A stretch of DNA of 64,000 nucleotides from CAVVSQ01 sp963848825 (GTDB taxonomy: Bacteria; Planctomycetota; Planctomycetia; Gemmatales; Gemmataceae), in NCBI GenBank assembly GCA_963848825.1, contig CAWKFA010000001.1:62001-126000 (forward strand), read 5' to 3'. The position numbers and the translations under genes were made by a program. Each line of letters begins with the position of its first letter. Within the stretch, counting starts at the first letter, position 1. The notes beneath the pieces are model-generated. The model saw nothing but the letters and a program-made list of their open reading frames with translations. It did no database searches and was not told the origin of the DNA. Below, in pieces: positions 1 to 9,166 of this stretch.

Positions 1-619
1 CGGGACTAGGCATGAATGCTTGGTATAGCGCGAATAGTACAAAGCACGCCGCAACGGTATGATTGTTAAGTACGATGGCGAAAGTTGTCAAGTACGTCCC
101 GAAACAGGCGGCCGCCATTAGGAAAAGACGACCCCACGCGGTACGCCCGAATTGAGCCAGCATTCGACCAATCAAGACCAAGTAGATCGTCATTGGTACG
201 CAATTTACTACCATCAAGGTACAACGGATGACTTCCATCCGGTGGTTACTGAAGGACCAACCGAGCATATTCTTGAGGACCCAATAGACCAATGCGGCGA
301 CGGTGGGAAACAGCGGAGGTTTGCCGGAATAGAAGGCTTGGCTATCTGGATGGAGGAATTTGTCAATAGTTTGCCAGTTTCTCTCCGTCGTAATCCCGGA
401 ATCATAGTAAGTACCGTCGCTGTTGTACTCACGACGGCCAATTTCATAAGTGCCGTGATCTACCAAGGCGCGGATTGTACACCAGCGTGACCGGTCATTG
501 CCGCCAAGCGTAGCCTCATCAACAGCCAAAACTCGGCCAGCCATCATAGTCGCGGAGGCCAAGATGAGCAGGGCGAAAACGGTTTGCTGGCAGGAGTTGG
601 ATTCGGTGGTCGCAAGCAT
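1..619 (-). CDS. GT39-like membrane glycosyltransferase (C-terminus beyond window)
   Basis: An open frame runs leftward from ATG 619 and off the edge at base 1, giving 206 residues. The N-terminus has a hydrophobic segment (about residues 13-32), then NDRSRWCTIRALVDHGTYEI and, near residue 100, FYSGKPPLFPTVAALVYW, followed by further membrane segments. This layout (short N-terminal anchor, polar loop with an acidic pair DEATLGGND, then KPPL-P and many helices) is that of the GT-C/GT39 membrane proteins common in planctomycetes, which transfer sugars from polyprenyl phosphates. Substrate unknown. An in-frame stop lies about 50 bases upstream of the ATG, so the start is well bounded. Confidence 0.6.
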   Translation of the reverse strand, partial: MLATTESNSCQQTVFALLILASATMMAGRVLAVDEATLGGNDRSRWCTIRALVDHGTYEIGRREYNSDGTYYDSGITTERNWQTIDKFLHPDSQAFYSGKPPLFPTVAALVYWVLKNMLGWSFSNHRMEVIRCTLMVVNCVPMTIYLVLIGRMLAQFGRTAWGRLFLMAAACFGTYLTTFAIVLNNHTVAACFVLFALYQAFMPSP

Positions 620-717
620 GGATGAACCACTCTCGGATTTCAAATCAGGAAGAGTTAAGCACGGTCAAAGATGCAGTGACGTCCGTTAACAATCTAAGTA
701 ACGCCGCTTTAATCTGT

Positions 718-1584
718 TCATTTGCTCTCGCAACAATCGTAAGAGCGTAGTGCCTCCACAGGTGACCTCACGACGGGTCGCTCAAGCAATTCCATTACTG
801 CATTAATAAACGTATAGTTTTCTTGATATCGATTTTTCACTTGGGTATGGAGCGGGAGAAAAAGCGCGTGAGTCTCTACAGTCCATTCAATTTTGTATTG
901 TTTCAGGTGGATATCGGAAACGGAATCGTTCAATACTGCGAATAGAGAAACTTGTCGTCCATCGATTGCAACTGTGTTCGACAGAGGCAGTCCCAACTCT
1001 TCAAGGGCAGCTAGCGACTGGTGACGATCAGACTCAAGCGAACTATCAAATCGCGCCTCCGACCGACGACGTGCAGGGGTCCGTAGTCCGGTTGTAACAG
1101 ATATAAAGAAGGGTTGATTGACTAGTTTTTTACTCACCTCGGCAACAAAAAACAAATTGAGGAAGTCTTTGCTTGTGGTAAAGATCGGACTCGCAAACGT
1201 AGCATCAATCCCATGGATCCGCAGAATGAGTAGGCAACGAGATACTGAAATCCTTTCCCCCCTAGTTTTGGGAGGTTGCATTTGCTCTTCAATCCACCGG
1301 AGGTCCTTATTTCGAATTGGAAAACAAGGCGCACCCAGAGGTGGAATATTCAACGGTGTCTCGCGAACAACTCTCCAAAGCCTTAAGTTGTCTGAAAGGA
1401 ACTCATCATTCTTCGATTCTGAAATGCCATCAAAAACCTTAATCGCGCAGCTTTTCCAGAAAGGTAAGGATAAGCCATGTGCCGCTGACATAGACAATGA
1501 GGAATGCACGCCCCGGATACCAGCGAAAAAAACTAGAACTATAAAAGTACGTGTGGGCAAACATTGTAGGAAACCCGGGCGCAT
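718..1584 (-). CDS. Hypothetical membrane-anchored protein
   Basis: A 288-residue leftward frame starting at ATG 1584. The N-terminus is hydrophobic (about residues 13-32) and the rest is soluble and charged, suggesting a single-pass or secreted protein. I do not recognise the family. A second frame, 1439-1669 (TTG start, 76 residues), overlaps the beginning and also encodes a polar N-terminus followed by a good membrane segment (RAFLIVYVSGTWLILTFLEK). The true protein may start at 1669 in that frame and shift into this one near 1440, in line with the many single-base frame breaks elsewhere in the window. Function unknown. Confidence 0.45.
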   Translation of the reverse strand: MRPGFLQCLPTRTFIVLVFFAGIRGVHSSLSMSAAHGLSLPFWKSCAIKVFDGISESKNDEFLSDNLRLWRVVRETPLNIPPLGAPCFPIRNKDLRWIEEQMQPPKTRGERISVSRCLLILRIHGIDATFASPIFTTSKDFLNLFFVAEVSKKLVNQPFFISVTTGLRTPARRRSEARFDSSLESDRHQSLAALEELGLPLSNTVAIDGRQVSLFAVLNDSVSDIHLKQYKIEWTVETHALFLPLHTQVKNRYQENYTFINAVMELLERPVVRSPVEALRSYDCCESK

Positions 1585-1669
1585 TTCTTCTTACCGTGCC
1601 ATCCTTGGGCTCCAATTCCTTACGCGCGAATAAAGACACTACCTTAGCGTCAACGGGAGATGTTTGCAA

Positions 1670-2047
1670 GTTTATTTGTCAAAAAAACAAAGAAATTTTT
1701 TTTCCTCCAGATGATGGAGTAATTGGCGTGCCAAAAGGAAGCATCCCTCGCAAAGAATCGGTGTCCGTCCGACCAACCGCGTGGCTTGCGCAGGCGGTCC
1801 GGACTCGCTTGGCAAGGCTACGATGCTTGGTGAGGCCGTGTTTAGCACGGATAATTCATTGCCGAGGAAAAAGGTTCTTCTGGATTTTAAGTGGGTAAAA
1901 AATCTCTCTGGAAGGACAGACTCAGATGGGTGACGTCGTGTTGCCGAAGATGGGTCTCGAGAAATCTGCTTGTTGGGGGGCCGCGCGACCGATGGATTGC
2001 TAAGTTGGCCAACTCACTCGGGAGGATTTGGCCGTGTAAGATCGACA
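1670..2047. other. Gap without a supported gene
   Basis: Overlapping frames occur on both strands, but none looks like a protein. The stretch contains A/T-rich tracts just upstream of the hypothetical gene at 718-1669 (its likely promoter region). The right part may be flank or 5' end of the ISL3 remnant that follows. Confidence 0.3.
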
Positions 2048-2275
2048 CTTTACCAGCAGAGTTTGGGTCTGTCGGCACCTTGGCTCGTGGAGCGAGTCGA
2101 ATTGGAGGTGAACGACAGCAAAATGCATATTCACTTGGCATATGAAATTCAGACGAACTGGACGTCTCCGGAGTGCGGCAAGCCGTGCCCGATTATGACC
2201 ACAGTCCGGAGCGAACGTGGCGACACCTGAGTACGAGCCAGCATCAAACGATGCCTTACACGTCAAGGCGTGAAG
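2048..2275 (+). pseudogene. ISL3-family transposase N-terminal remnant
   Basis: Two adjacent plus-strand frames together encode the N-terminal region of an ISL3 transposase. The first (2048-2190) has LGLSAPWLVERVELEV and HIHLAYEIQT followed by a zinc-ribbon half SPECGKPCP. The second (about 2185-2275) continues PDYDHSPERTWRHLSTSQ. The order is that of ISL3 transposases (LGL-PW-V, CPECG-P-YDH-ERTWRHLD-C). A frame break joins the two halves and everything after about residue 75 is missing, so this is a dead fragment. It differs in sequence from the near-complete ISL3 element at 23.7-25.0 kb and is therefore not a simple partial copy of it. Confidence 0.65.
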
Positions 2276-2520
2276 GCGTTTTTGTCCGCCTCATCAGTGC
2301 AGCGATAATCCTCCGCTATACGTGCGGTCGCCGAAATACTGAATCCAGGGTAGGCGGTAAGGCTGCAAGGTCGCGGATCACGTCGACACGCACGGATTTG
2401 CGCAGCATCCTGTGTCGCCTTTAATAATTCGCGCCGCTTCTCGAATAAAAGTTTCTCGATGAGATCCTTGTTGCAGCGAGGCACCAGCTTGGTCGAATCG
2501 GTTAATCTCGAAGCCGACAC
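2263..2520 (-). CDS. Short hypothetical ORF downstream of the glycosyltransferase
   Basis: An 85-residue frame whose GTG start overlaps the TAG stop of the upstream glycosyltransferase gene (TAGTG), a typical coupled arrangement. The first 45 residues are charged and could be helical (LIEKLLFEKRRELLKATQ); the remainder is arginine- and proline-rich and unconvincing. It runs up to the ISL3 remnant, so it may be the beginning of a gene truncated by that insertion. No family recognised. Confidence 0.2.
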   Translation of the reverse strand: MSASRLTDSTKLVPRCNKDLIEKLLFEKRRELLKATQDAAQIRACRRDPRPCSLTAYPGFSISATARIAEDYRCTDEADKNAFTP

Positions 2521-4142
2521 TATAGTCCCGATTTTTTTAGCGGTATCTCAAACAGGGCGACCGTCTCCTGAAGGTGAGTCGCAAACGGCTCGGCGAACGT
2601 CCTTTGAATCTTAACTTTCCAAGACGTTGGAGACGGTCGCCCACCAGAATCATAGATCATCCATACGCGGCCAGGACCAATTTTCTCAAGTTGGTCATCG
2701 AAAATGAGATCTTCATTGATGGCAACTGGACCACCCAAATGATGAGGGAATGGAACTCCGTCGCTGTAAACATGGCACGCGGAGCGATCGCGGAGATAGT
2801 ACAAAGCGGGAAAATACAGTAACGGTCCCGAAACAATGATCGGTTCGTTGGGCCGCCGGTTGGCTTCAATGAAGGCGACTGCTGCTCGCATTCCGGGCTT
2901 GCTCAGAATGTCAGCCTCCAACCAAGAGTCGATACAAATGATTGCTCCATTGAAAACTAGTATTCCGGCGATGGCACTTCTTATTAACCGGTCGCGAATC
3001 CTTGCGACTACCATCGCCACACCGACGAGCAAGAACAATTGAGCGAAAAGTAGGTAACGCATCATGAAGGCAGTCCGGCCGAGCGCAAACGATGAAGCCG
3101 CTCCACTCAAATAAGGCACAACAACAAGTACCAAGACGTACCACTGAACTGCCCCGGCCCTCCAAACCAACCCGGCTAGAACCCCTACACATGCGGCGAT
3201 CGAGGCCAACGCAGCTAGCCCAGGCTCCGTTGCATACCCGTCAAAGAACACTTGATAACACCGACTAGCCATAGTCCAAAAATCTAACGGCCCTGCATTC
3301 CAACTCTCCCGAACCTGATTAGCTTGACGTATGAGCACAGGCAACCAAAGTCCCCAGAGCAAACCCACGACAGTATAACAAATCGTACTGCAACGCATTG
3401 AGCGGTCCTTGAGCATCGCAGTTAAGTTCCCCTGCGACCTGACCGCGAAGAGACCGAAAAGAAAAGCAATCTGCCCTGCTATTGAGAAAAGCGCAAAGTG
3501 GTGGGTATAAGCGAATAACAATGTAATCAGTGCGTGAAGAGTCCAAGCCTTCACTGAAGTCGAGGCCCAGAGCGCACGGAATAAGGTCCAACTCGAAAAA
3601 GCAGCCAGTGCCGTGCCGAGACTATACATTCGTGCCTCTCTCGAAAACTCGACTTGCGGAAAGCTGACAGCAACCAATGAGGCCGCAAAAAGACCTATCC
3701 AGCGCCCATCGTTGCTGAGAGATTTGTTGTCATCCCGAGCGAACGATCGAAAGGCTTCGTTTGAAAAAAGATAAACGCCTATGATGGTTGCACCGCCAAA
3801 GATAACACTTAGACCGCGCATTACCCATAGCGAATCGCCAAAAACCAAGGTCCATAATTTGAGCAAGGCATAATGGAGCGGAACATGGCAGTTTCTGGCC
3901 ACACTATTTAGCATTTCGGGAAATGGAAACTGGATTGTCCGCCAAGTTAACGACTCGTCTATCCAAATGGTTCGAGCCGCCAGCTGGTAAGACCGCATAA
4001 ATAGACCACCCGCGACAATGAATGCCAGGAGGCTCACCGTTTTTCGCCGGTTAAACGATATGGGATCTGCGGAATTCGTACTTGCGGAAGAGTGCAAATT
4101 AGCCAAACCAGAACTGCACAAGGTGCCAGTGATAAACCCCAT
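2520..4142 (-). CDS. GT39-like polytopic membrane glycosyltransferase
   Basis: A 540-residue protein from ATG 4142. After a polar N-terminus of about 35 residues it has a first membrane helix, then an external loop with TIWIDESLTWRT; the acidic pair after the first helix is the conserved catalytic/metal site of GT-C enzymes such as ArnT and PMT. Then come HVPLHYALLKLW and roughly ten more hydrophobic helices, with SREARMYSLGTALA in the middle and a soluble C-terminal domain from about residue 430. The family moves a sugar from a polyprenyl-phosphate donor to a lipid, glycan or protein on the outer face of the cytoplasmic membrane. The acceptor cannot be told. A frame-broken relative lies at 21404-22988. 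Confidence 0.78.
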   Translation of the reverse strand: MGFITGTLCSSGLANLHSSASTNSADPISFNRRKTVSLLAFIVAGGLFMRSYQLAARTIWIDESLTWRTIQFPFPEMLNSVARNCHVPLHYALLKLWTLVFGDSLWVMRGLSVIFGGATIIGVYLFSNEAFRSFARDDNKSLSNDGRWIGLFAASLVAVSFPQVEFSREARMYSLGTALAAFSSWTLFRALWASTSVKAWTLHALITLLFAYTHHFALFSIAGQIAFLFGLFAVRSQGNLTAMLKDRSMRCSTICYTVVGLLWGLWLPVLIRQANQVRESWNAGPLDFWTMASRCYQVFFDGYATEPGLAALASIAACVGVLAGLVWRAGAVQWYVLVLVVVPYLSGAASSFALGRTAFMMRYLLFAQLFLLVGVAMVVARIRDRLIRSAIAGILVFNGAIICIDSWLEADILSKPGMRAAVAFIEANRRPNEPIIVSGPLLYFPALYYLRDRSACHVYSDGVPFPHHLGGPVAINEDLIFDDQLEKIGPGRVWMIYDSGGRPSPTSWKVKIQRTFAEPFATHLQETVALFEIPLKKSGL

Positions 4143-4701
4143 ATATTCTCAATCCCTCGAACTACGCCGGACGTTGTTTCATGGACGCGAATTTCCTTAA
4201 CGCAGTTAGTTTATACTTTATTTAATCCTCAAGGATGAAATACCTGTGATAGCGCTTGATCTATTGTCGTATATCCACTTTTTCGTTTCTGTCGTGATCC
4301 TCACCAATCGTTGGGGAATAAATGACCATTGTCAGCCACCATAGCCCATCCACCAGGTTTCAGGACTAATGCCCTTGGAGCAGCGGCGCAGGCTGCCATC
4401 GCCTTATGGCCGCCAGGATGCCCGTGCGATGCCGGTACTTGCAACACCTGGGGATGCACCCTCCATCGCGAGAAATGGAATGGGCTGGACCTCGAAGAAG
4501 CCCGCTACGCCATAATCGGCAGCTCGTTTGCCTGGTTTGTTAGGGCCATTGGCTAGCCCACGCCTTAACCAATATAAGTAAATGTCTGCGATTCAAAGCG
4601 TGACGTCCACTGTATGCCGCCGACATCGGCGTTGCCGTCGGGACCGATACGAGGGGGGCATGACGTAATCGTGACGTGGGTTGTGTTCATCGAATTCCTT
4701 A
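4143..4701. other. Gap with no clear gene
   Basis: The left part is the upstream region of the glycosyltransferase. A plus-strand frame at 4329-4556 (TTG start, 75 residues) contains a cysteine cluster CPCDAGTCNTWGC but has no recognisable family and no clear ribosome binding site; it could be a fragment. I see nothing else supportable. Confidence 0.25.
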
Positions 4702-4914
4702 TCAGAGTGCCAATCGGAGTTGATCAACAGCGAGGGCAGCCAAACGTAATAACCTTAGGCCATTCACATAAGTGACAGGTCCTTCGCCTGCATGCTCCGG
4801 CCGCGACGGACTTGTTCCAAACTCGGCGTCCCGCTCGTGATAGTCGGCGCATACCATAATCTCTTTAAGAACGGCCACCAGAAGAGCCCACCACGACAAG
4901 GACTTGCGAAACAT
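4702..4914 (-). CDS. Small hypothetical protein at the end of the C39-like operon
   Basis: A 70-residue frame with ATG at 4914, starting 19 bases after the stop of the upstream LolA-like gene and in the same direction, so it is probably part of the same transcript. It begins with a possible short signal (SLSWWALLVAVLKEIM) and then a polar segment. No family recognised. Length and position make it a plausible last gene of the operon, but composition alone does not prove coding. Confidence 0.3.
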   Translation of the reverse strand: MFRKSLSWWALLVAVLKEIMVCADYHERDAEFGTSPSRPEHAGEGPVTYVNGLRLLRLAALAVDQLRLAL

Positions 4915-4933
4915 GACGATGTCTTCTGTCTCA

Positions 4934-6104
4934 TCAAAAGAGCGACAGATTCTTTGGTTTCATTCCACGCGATGAGCGGCTTTTCCTAACAGCGCCAGCA
5001 ACTGAATGGGTCAAGGCATAACTCTTTCGACATAGGTGAAAAAGAATCATTCCGACCAGGCCGCCTGCCACCACCAACGGCATATTGTAAAGCAATCGCT
5101 CCGCAGCAGGGGGTTGCTGCGGAAATCCGCTTGTACCACGAAAAAAAATCGCCATTTCGTCCATGTGTTCCGTACCTCCGGGCGAGAGTTGACGAAACTT
5201 ACCAGGTTCAATGAGTTCAATACTCCCCGGCTTGAGCCGCGGCTGGAATATGTCTATGGGCACCTCGCCACCAGACTTCCAGTTGGTTACGCGGGTAAGC
5301 ACTCTTGATTTTAGGACTGGGGCATTCTGGAGGCGTGACGAGGAAGAATAGGTAACATCCTCTACCTCTACCGGCATCCACAAGCCAGGGCCTACCTCTG
5401 CAACACGCCTTATGATGATCTCGCCCATTTTCATTTTTGTTTTTGGATGGAACCACTCACGCCTCATGATACACAGGTCTTTGTCTTCCGCCAACCATAT
5501 TCTGTCGTTACCGTCTGACGACGAAATCTCGTTGCACCATTGGCCGCCGATCAAATCTCGCTTCAAAGTGGCCTTATAGGTACCGGAATCCAAAGCGGCT
5601 TTCACTATTAAGATCATCGAGGGTGAGTCATGGCGTGGGGCCGAAAAATTGCGGAGCGGCCACACGGGCAAAAAGAGGAAAACGGGGTCGCTGGCAATAG
5701 TAGCCGGGATTGGCGACTTCAGCGAAAGTTTGGCAAACTCGGCTAGGCGGTTGAAGCTCCGGTACTCAGTCACGTTCTCATTTTGAAGCCAAATCTCGAT
5801 ATTGAAAGGCTCTTTACGCCAGTCATTCCTGATTAACTTTACTTCGTGCCCAGCACTGAAATATAGCTCATCGTTCGATGACGCAGCAAGGACTCGATGG
5901 ACAATCGAAGCGTTCTCGGCTCCATCTGGAGAATCGAAAAACCGGTTCTCAGGAAGAAACTGCGATTCGACTTCAACCATCCACCTGCTGATATCAGCCC
6001 ACGACCTCGTGGTTGTATCATGCAGGTCCGCATTGACCACCCTCGGCGCCAACGGCAACGCATAAGGCCAGCCGAAAACAAACCATGAGAGACCGGGAAA
6101 TCAT
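4934..6104 (-). CDS. Exported protein with C-terminal membrane anchor, LolA-like (frameshifted)
   Basis: The main frame (4934-6058) encodes 374 residues but lacks a good start. An upstream frame from ATG 6104 encodes a textbook signal peptide (MISRSLMVCFRLALCVAVGA) that ends in a stop, so the two are joined by a frame break near 6040. The body is beta-rich and contains WLAEDKDLCIMRREWFHP and PGLWMPVEVEDVTY, the pattern of planctomycete proteins with a LolA/LolB-like lipoprotein-carrier fold. A single membrane helix lies near the C-terminus (LVVAGGLVGMILF) with a basic tail. It is third from last in a leftward operon and has the same architecture as the next gene upstream. Role unknown; periplasmic and membrane-tethered by inference. 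Confidence 0.55.
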
Positions 6105-6131
6105 GCACAAACTCAACTAGATTGCAGCTCT

Positions 6132-7366
6132 CTACCGACGAAATCTACGACGTAACAGCAGATAAATGAGGCCTGCCGCCACGATAAGATTGACCGATAT
6201 AAAAATAACCTTTACGGGGCTGGTGACCCGGACGGCGTTCGCTGCCTCGCGAAGCTCATTCTTCTCAGCAGGAACAGTGTAAGTCACTGAACCGGATGGC
6301 GCGGCTGCAGCCGCCTCCGTGCTGCGGTCTGTCACAAGCGTGCCAGGCCCATAATCAAGTACGAACGAGATATCTTCCCGCGGCTGAAACGTCACCTCCT
6401 GCAACTCTATGGTATCTGTTCTTTCTGGATCATCAGTAAATACGTCCAATAAATGTGGATTCTTTACATAGCTTTTGACGGTGCATTTCCAGGGAAGCCA
6501 AAGATTACCTTTGTGTGTGTATCGGAAGTCTTCACACTCAATGGTTTGGATCAGTTTGCCCTCAGGATTAAAGTCCTTTCGGCCTTTGATGGCACACCCC
6601 TTCTCTAGATCCAACCAAAGTTCTACCTGCCTGTCCCAATCAAGTCTTCTGACGCGCGAATAAGCAGCAATCAGTTCTTCAGTTCCAGGATCTTTGGAGC
6701 CGCGATTTGCGATACGGTCCAAATCGAGTTTCTTAGCGTACGCTATATACGGCTCAGGTATCCTTAAACTCAACACGAGCGTCGAGCCTTCTCTCGACAC
6801 TTGCATACTTTTTGCCGTAGATGTGAGTTGGAGCACCGTCGCAGCCAGCAGAGGTGAATCCCTCAATTCCGCCACGGTCTGAGGTAAAACAAAACCCATA
6901 ACCTCGGGATACGATGACGAAATAAAATAACTCTTTGCCTTGGTGTCTCCGAGATTGTCCCCGAGCATTTTATCCATGTATCCACGGCCGGTCTTTGGCT
7001 TACCACCCCCCTCATAAAAGACGTTGCCATCGAAGGACATTTCCTCCTCTTGCACTGATTGGTATTTCTGCCTTTCGGCGATGGATAGGTTCGCTTGCGC
7101 CATAAGTGAAACTTGCCGCCATCTAAATAAATGTAGGTGTTTTCATGTATTGGGAGCGCCAACCCCTCAATGCGATATTTCTTTTTCACGGAAAACTTGA
7201 TTCCGGCCGTCTGGAGTGACTGGACATTCGAAACTAGCGTCTCTTGGCATGATTTCGGTAATGATGCATTATCTTTGCCGGGCAGAATTGAAGAGGAAAC
7301 ATCTTGACCTGTTCCAGTCACCTCACCTGACACAAGAAGGGCCATGGAAATAAGCGATCTCAACAT
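6132..7366 (-). CDS. Exported protein with C-terminal membrane anchor, LolA-like (frameshifted)
   Basis: ATG 7366 begins a signal-peptide-like sequence (MLRSLISMALLVSGEVTGTG) and reads to about 7105, where the frame shifts into the 323-residue frame ending at 6132. The body has DRQVELWLDLEKGCAIKGRK and GNLWLPWKCTVKSY, strands typical of LolA-like periplasmic domains. The C-terminus is one membrane helix (VIFISVNLIVAAGLIYLLLR) and a basic tail. The start lies 4 bases from the stop of the C39-like gene upstream, so the two are surely co-transcribed. It resembles the following gene in layout and probably arose by duplication. Function is inferred only from fold-like patterns. Confidence 0.55.
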
Positions 7367-7370
7367 ATGG

Positions 7371-7955
7371 TCACCCTTTATGGTGGTATCGGGCCAGCCA
7401 TAGGCCACACATAACTCCAAACAACACCAGACCGGTCTCGATCCAGAATGATCGCGAAGGAACGTTGACAACCACACCGCTCCAGCGACGGAGGAACGAC
7501 TCCCTGTCCATGGTAGCGATCGTCGCGGAAGCGCCATTCAGGTAGAGTACACGTCTTGGGTCATGGTTCTGAAGCAATACTAAAAAGCTTCCTTCCGTTA
7601 AGTTGTCGCCAAACATATGAACAATTGCGGGAAGACGCACATTGTCCAGCTGTTCTGGTGAGAGCGATCGCGCCTGCAATGGACATCCCAAGCTCTCCGC
7701 AGTGGCCAGTACGCCTGCAAGTGTCTGCGGCAGTTGGTGACCCTCCATTTTTGCCAAGCATTCATTGTAAGTGCGAGCGTCTCCATATACTTTCAGGAGA
7801 AAAAATAAGGCATTAAACCCGCCATGTTCTATGTCGCGCCAGACTACTTGCTTTCCCACCCCATCGGATTCATCAAGACCGGTATGAAATGGGCACAGGG
7901 CGGCGAGTATACAAACAAGGGCTGCCATGGTAGCCGTCTTCGTAATGATATCCAT
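7371..7955 (-). CDS. C39-peptidase-like membrane protein with catalytic residues replaced
   Basis: A 194-residue protein from ATG 7955. An N-terminal hydrophobic signal (about residues 8-24) is followed by a domain aligning with C39 cysteine peptidases: EHGGFNALFFLLKVYG corresponds to the C-G-P-N-A-L helix, TLAGVLATAESLGCPLQARS to the conserved helix after it, and VLYLNGASATIATMDRESF to the strand that normally carries the catalytic Asp. Here the nucleophile Cys is Gly (about residue 45), the His position is not His, and the Asp is Asn. A C-terminal helix (FWIETGLVLFGVMCGLWLA) anchors it. It is therefore a probable pseudoenzyme paired with the active-looking neighbour upstream. The domain assignment rests on motif alignment by eye. 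Confidence 0.6.
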   Translation of the reverse strand: MDIITKTATMAALVCILAALCPFHTGLDESDGVGKQVVWRDIEHGGFNALFFLLKVYGDARTYNECLAKMEGHQLPQTLAGVLATAESLGCPLQARSLSPEQLDNVRLPAIVHMFGDNLTEGSFLVLLQNHDPRRVLYLNGASATIATMDRESFLRRWSGVVVNVPSRSFWIETGLVLFGVMCGLWLARYHHKG

Positions 7956-8015
7956 TGGGGTTGCTGACCTACCCAAGAGACGACCCTTAGTCGTATCGGA
8001 AAAAGCGTTAGGACG

Positions 8016-8614
8016 TCAGGGAGCCTCGGGTTTAACGACCTGATACGTCGGTGCGGAGTTTGACCTAGATCGATAACGGACAAGCACCCATAGCAAAGTG
8101 ATGTTCAGACCGACCGACATCCACGCTAGAACCGAGCCGCCAAGAACCTGAGCTATTAGATGCCTGCTGGACCGTTTCGAAATCAGAGCATAACCGGTAA
8201 ACCTATTTTGCGCAATCTGTAGATCCTCCCCTGTAGTGCCATCGAGCGCATAAATGCCATTTTCATTGATCGCGTACACAACAGAGTAGTGGAATTGGTC
8301 ACTTTCTCCATACAGCTGCCAAATGGCAGGCAAAGGCATTGCCTGAACGTCGTCAGCACGAAACTTGCGCACCTCCGTCGCCACTCCGATGCTGTCGCAA
8401 AAATCACGCAACTGCTGCATCGAAGCTCCTTGGCGCTGAGCCCTATGCCGTCAGTCGCGCGATTGTCAACATCTATGCCGCAAATAATAAGAAACATAAG
8501 TACGGCGTTCGGGCCGCACTCAACGCCCGCGGGGGACGCAGGACGTTTCACGCTATCTGTAGCCCAACATTGAGAGGCTACCAATCCCCACAAAGCGACT
8601 ACGCTGATCACCAT
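8016..8614 (-). CDS. C39-peptidase-like membrane protein (frameshifted, catalytic residues present)
   Basis: From ATG 8614: signal sequence (VISVVALWGLVASQCWA), then VECGPNAVLMFLIICGIDVD with the expected nucleophile Cys33. The frame breaks near 8430 and continues in the 8016-8420 frame as GASMQQLRDFCDSIG, then FHYSVVYAINENGIYALDGT, which supplies the His and the Asp of a papain-like C39 triad, and a C-terminal helix (MSVGLNITLLWVLVRY). C39 peptidases cut double-glycine leaders, usually as the N-terminal domain of an ABC exporter; here the domain stands alone with a C-terminal anchor, as in several planctomycete proteins. It lies between the Cys-rich GG protein and the inactive paralogue. Confidence 0.6.
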
Positions 8615-8764
8615 CTGCCTTACACAAAACGATCCAACGTACACATCCGTACCTGTAAAATGTAAAGAAAGGCGGCGCCAACCACAGAAACGTTCGAAGT
8701 TTGAACCACACATTCTCCTGACGCGACTTCAGTTGCTACGCCGCCCGCCCAAGATTTGGTTACA

Positions 8765-9106
8765 TCACCCGCCTTTATTACTTCCGCAAGATTGCCTATA
8801 CGCACCACACGTATCACAAACGTTCATGCCTCCCGCCTTTGTGATGCAGTAATTCTTATTTCCGCCCGGTTGCTCGTTCATATTCGGGGGATTGGGATCA
8901 CAGTTATTATTGGTGAAGGCCTGCCTAGGACAAACGCTGGCGTCACCACAGTCGGCCTTACAAACACCTGCACAACCACCGTACAGTTGGGCGGCAACGC
9001 TGTCTGGAACAGCAGACCCTGGGGCCAGGTCAATCGCCCCCGATAATAGTCCACCTCCCATGAAGCAGGCCGAAACAATGGCCATGAACGTCAGTGCGCG
9101 TTTCAT
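8765..9106 (-). CDS. Small exported Cys-rich protein with a double-glycine motif
   Basis: A 113-residue protein from ATG 9106. It begins with a basic, then hydrophobic signal (KRALTFMAIVSACFMGGGLL), followed by SAVPDSVAAQLYGG. The pair GG at residues 43-44, with Leu at -4, resembles a bacteriocin-type leader end. The remaining 69 residues start with Cys and hold nine cysteines (CAGVCKADC, VC, NNNC, NYC, NVCDTC, QSC), with many Gly, Asn and Asp. There is no homologue I can name. Because C39-like genes follow directly, I infer that it is their substrate: a secreted, disulfide- or thioether-rich peptide, or a surface protein. It could instead be an ordinary secreted protein cut by signal peptidase. 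Confidence 0.6.
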   Translation of the reverse strand: MKRALTFMAIVSACFMGGGLLSGAIDLAPGSAVPDSVAAQLYGGCAGVCKADCGDASVCPRQAFTNNNCDPNPPNMNEQPGGNKNYCITKAGGMNVCDTCGAYRQSCGSNKGG

Positions 9107-9166
9107 CGACGATCTCCTTTCATAGAACTGGAATTGCGATCGTGACGGACCAATTCCGCCAACGGG

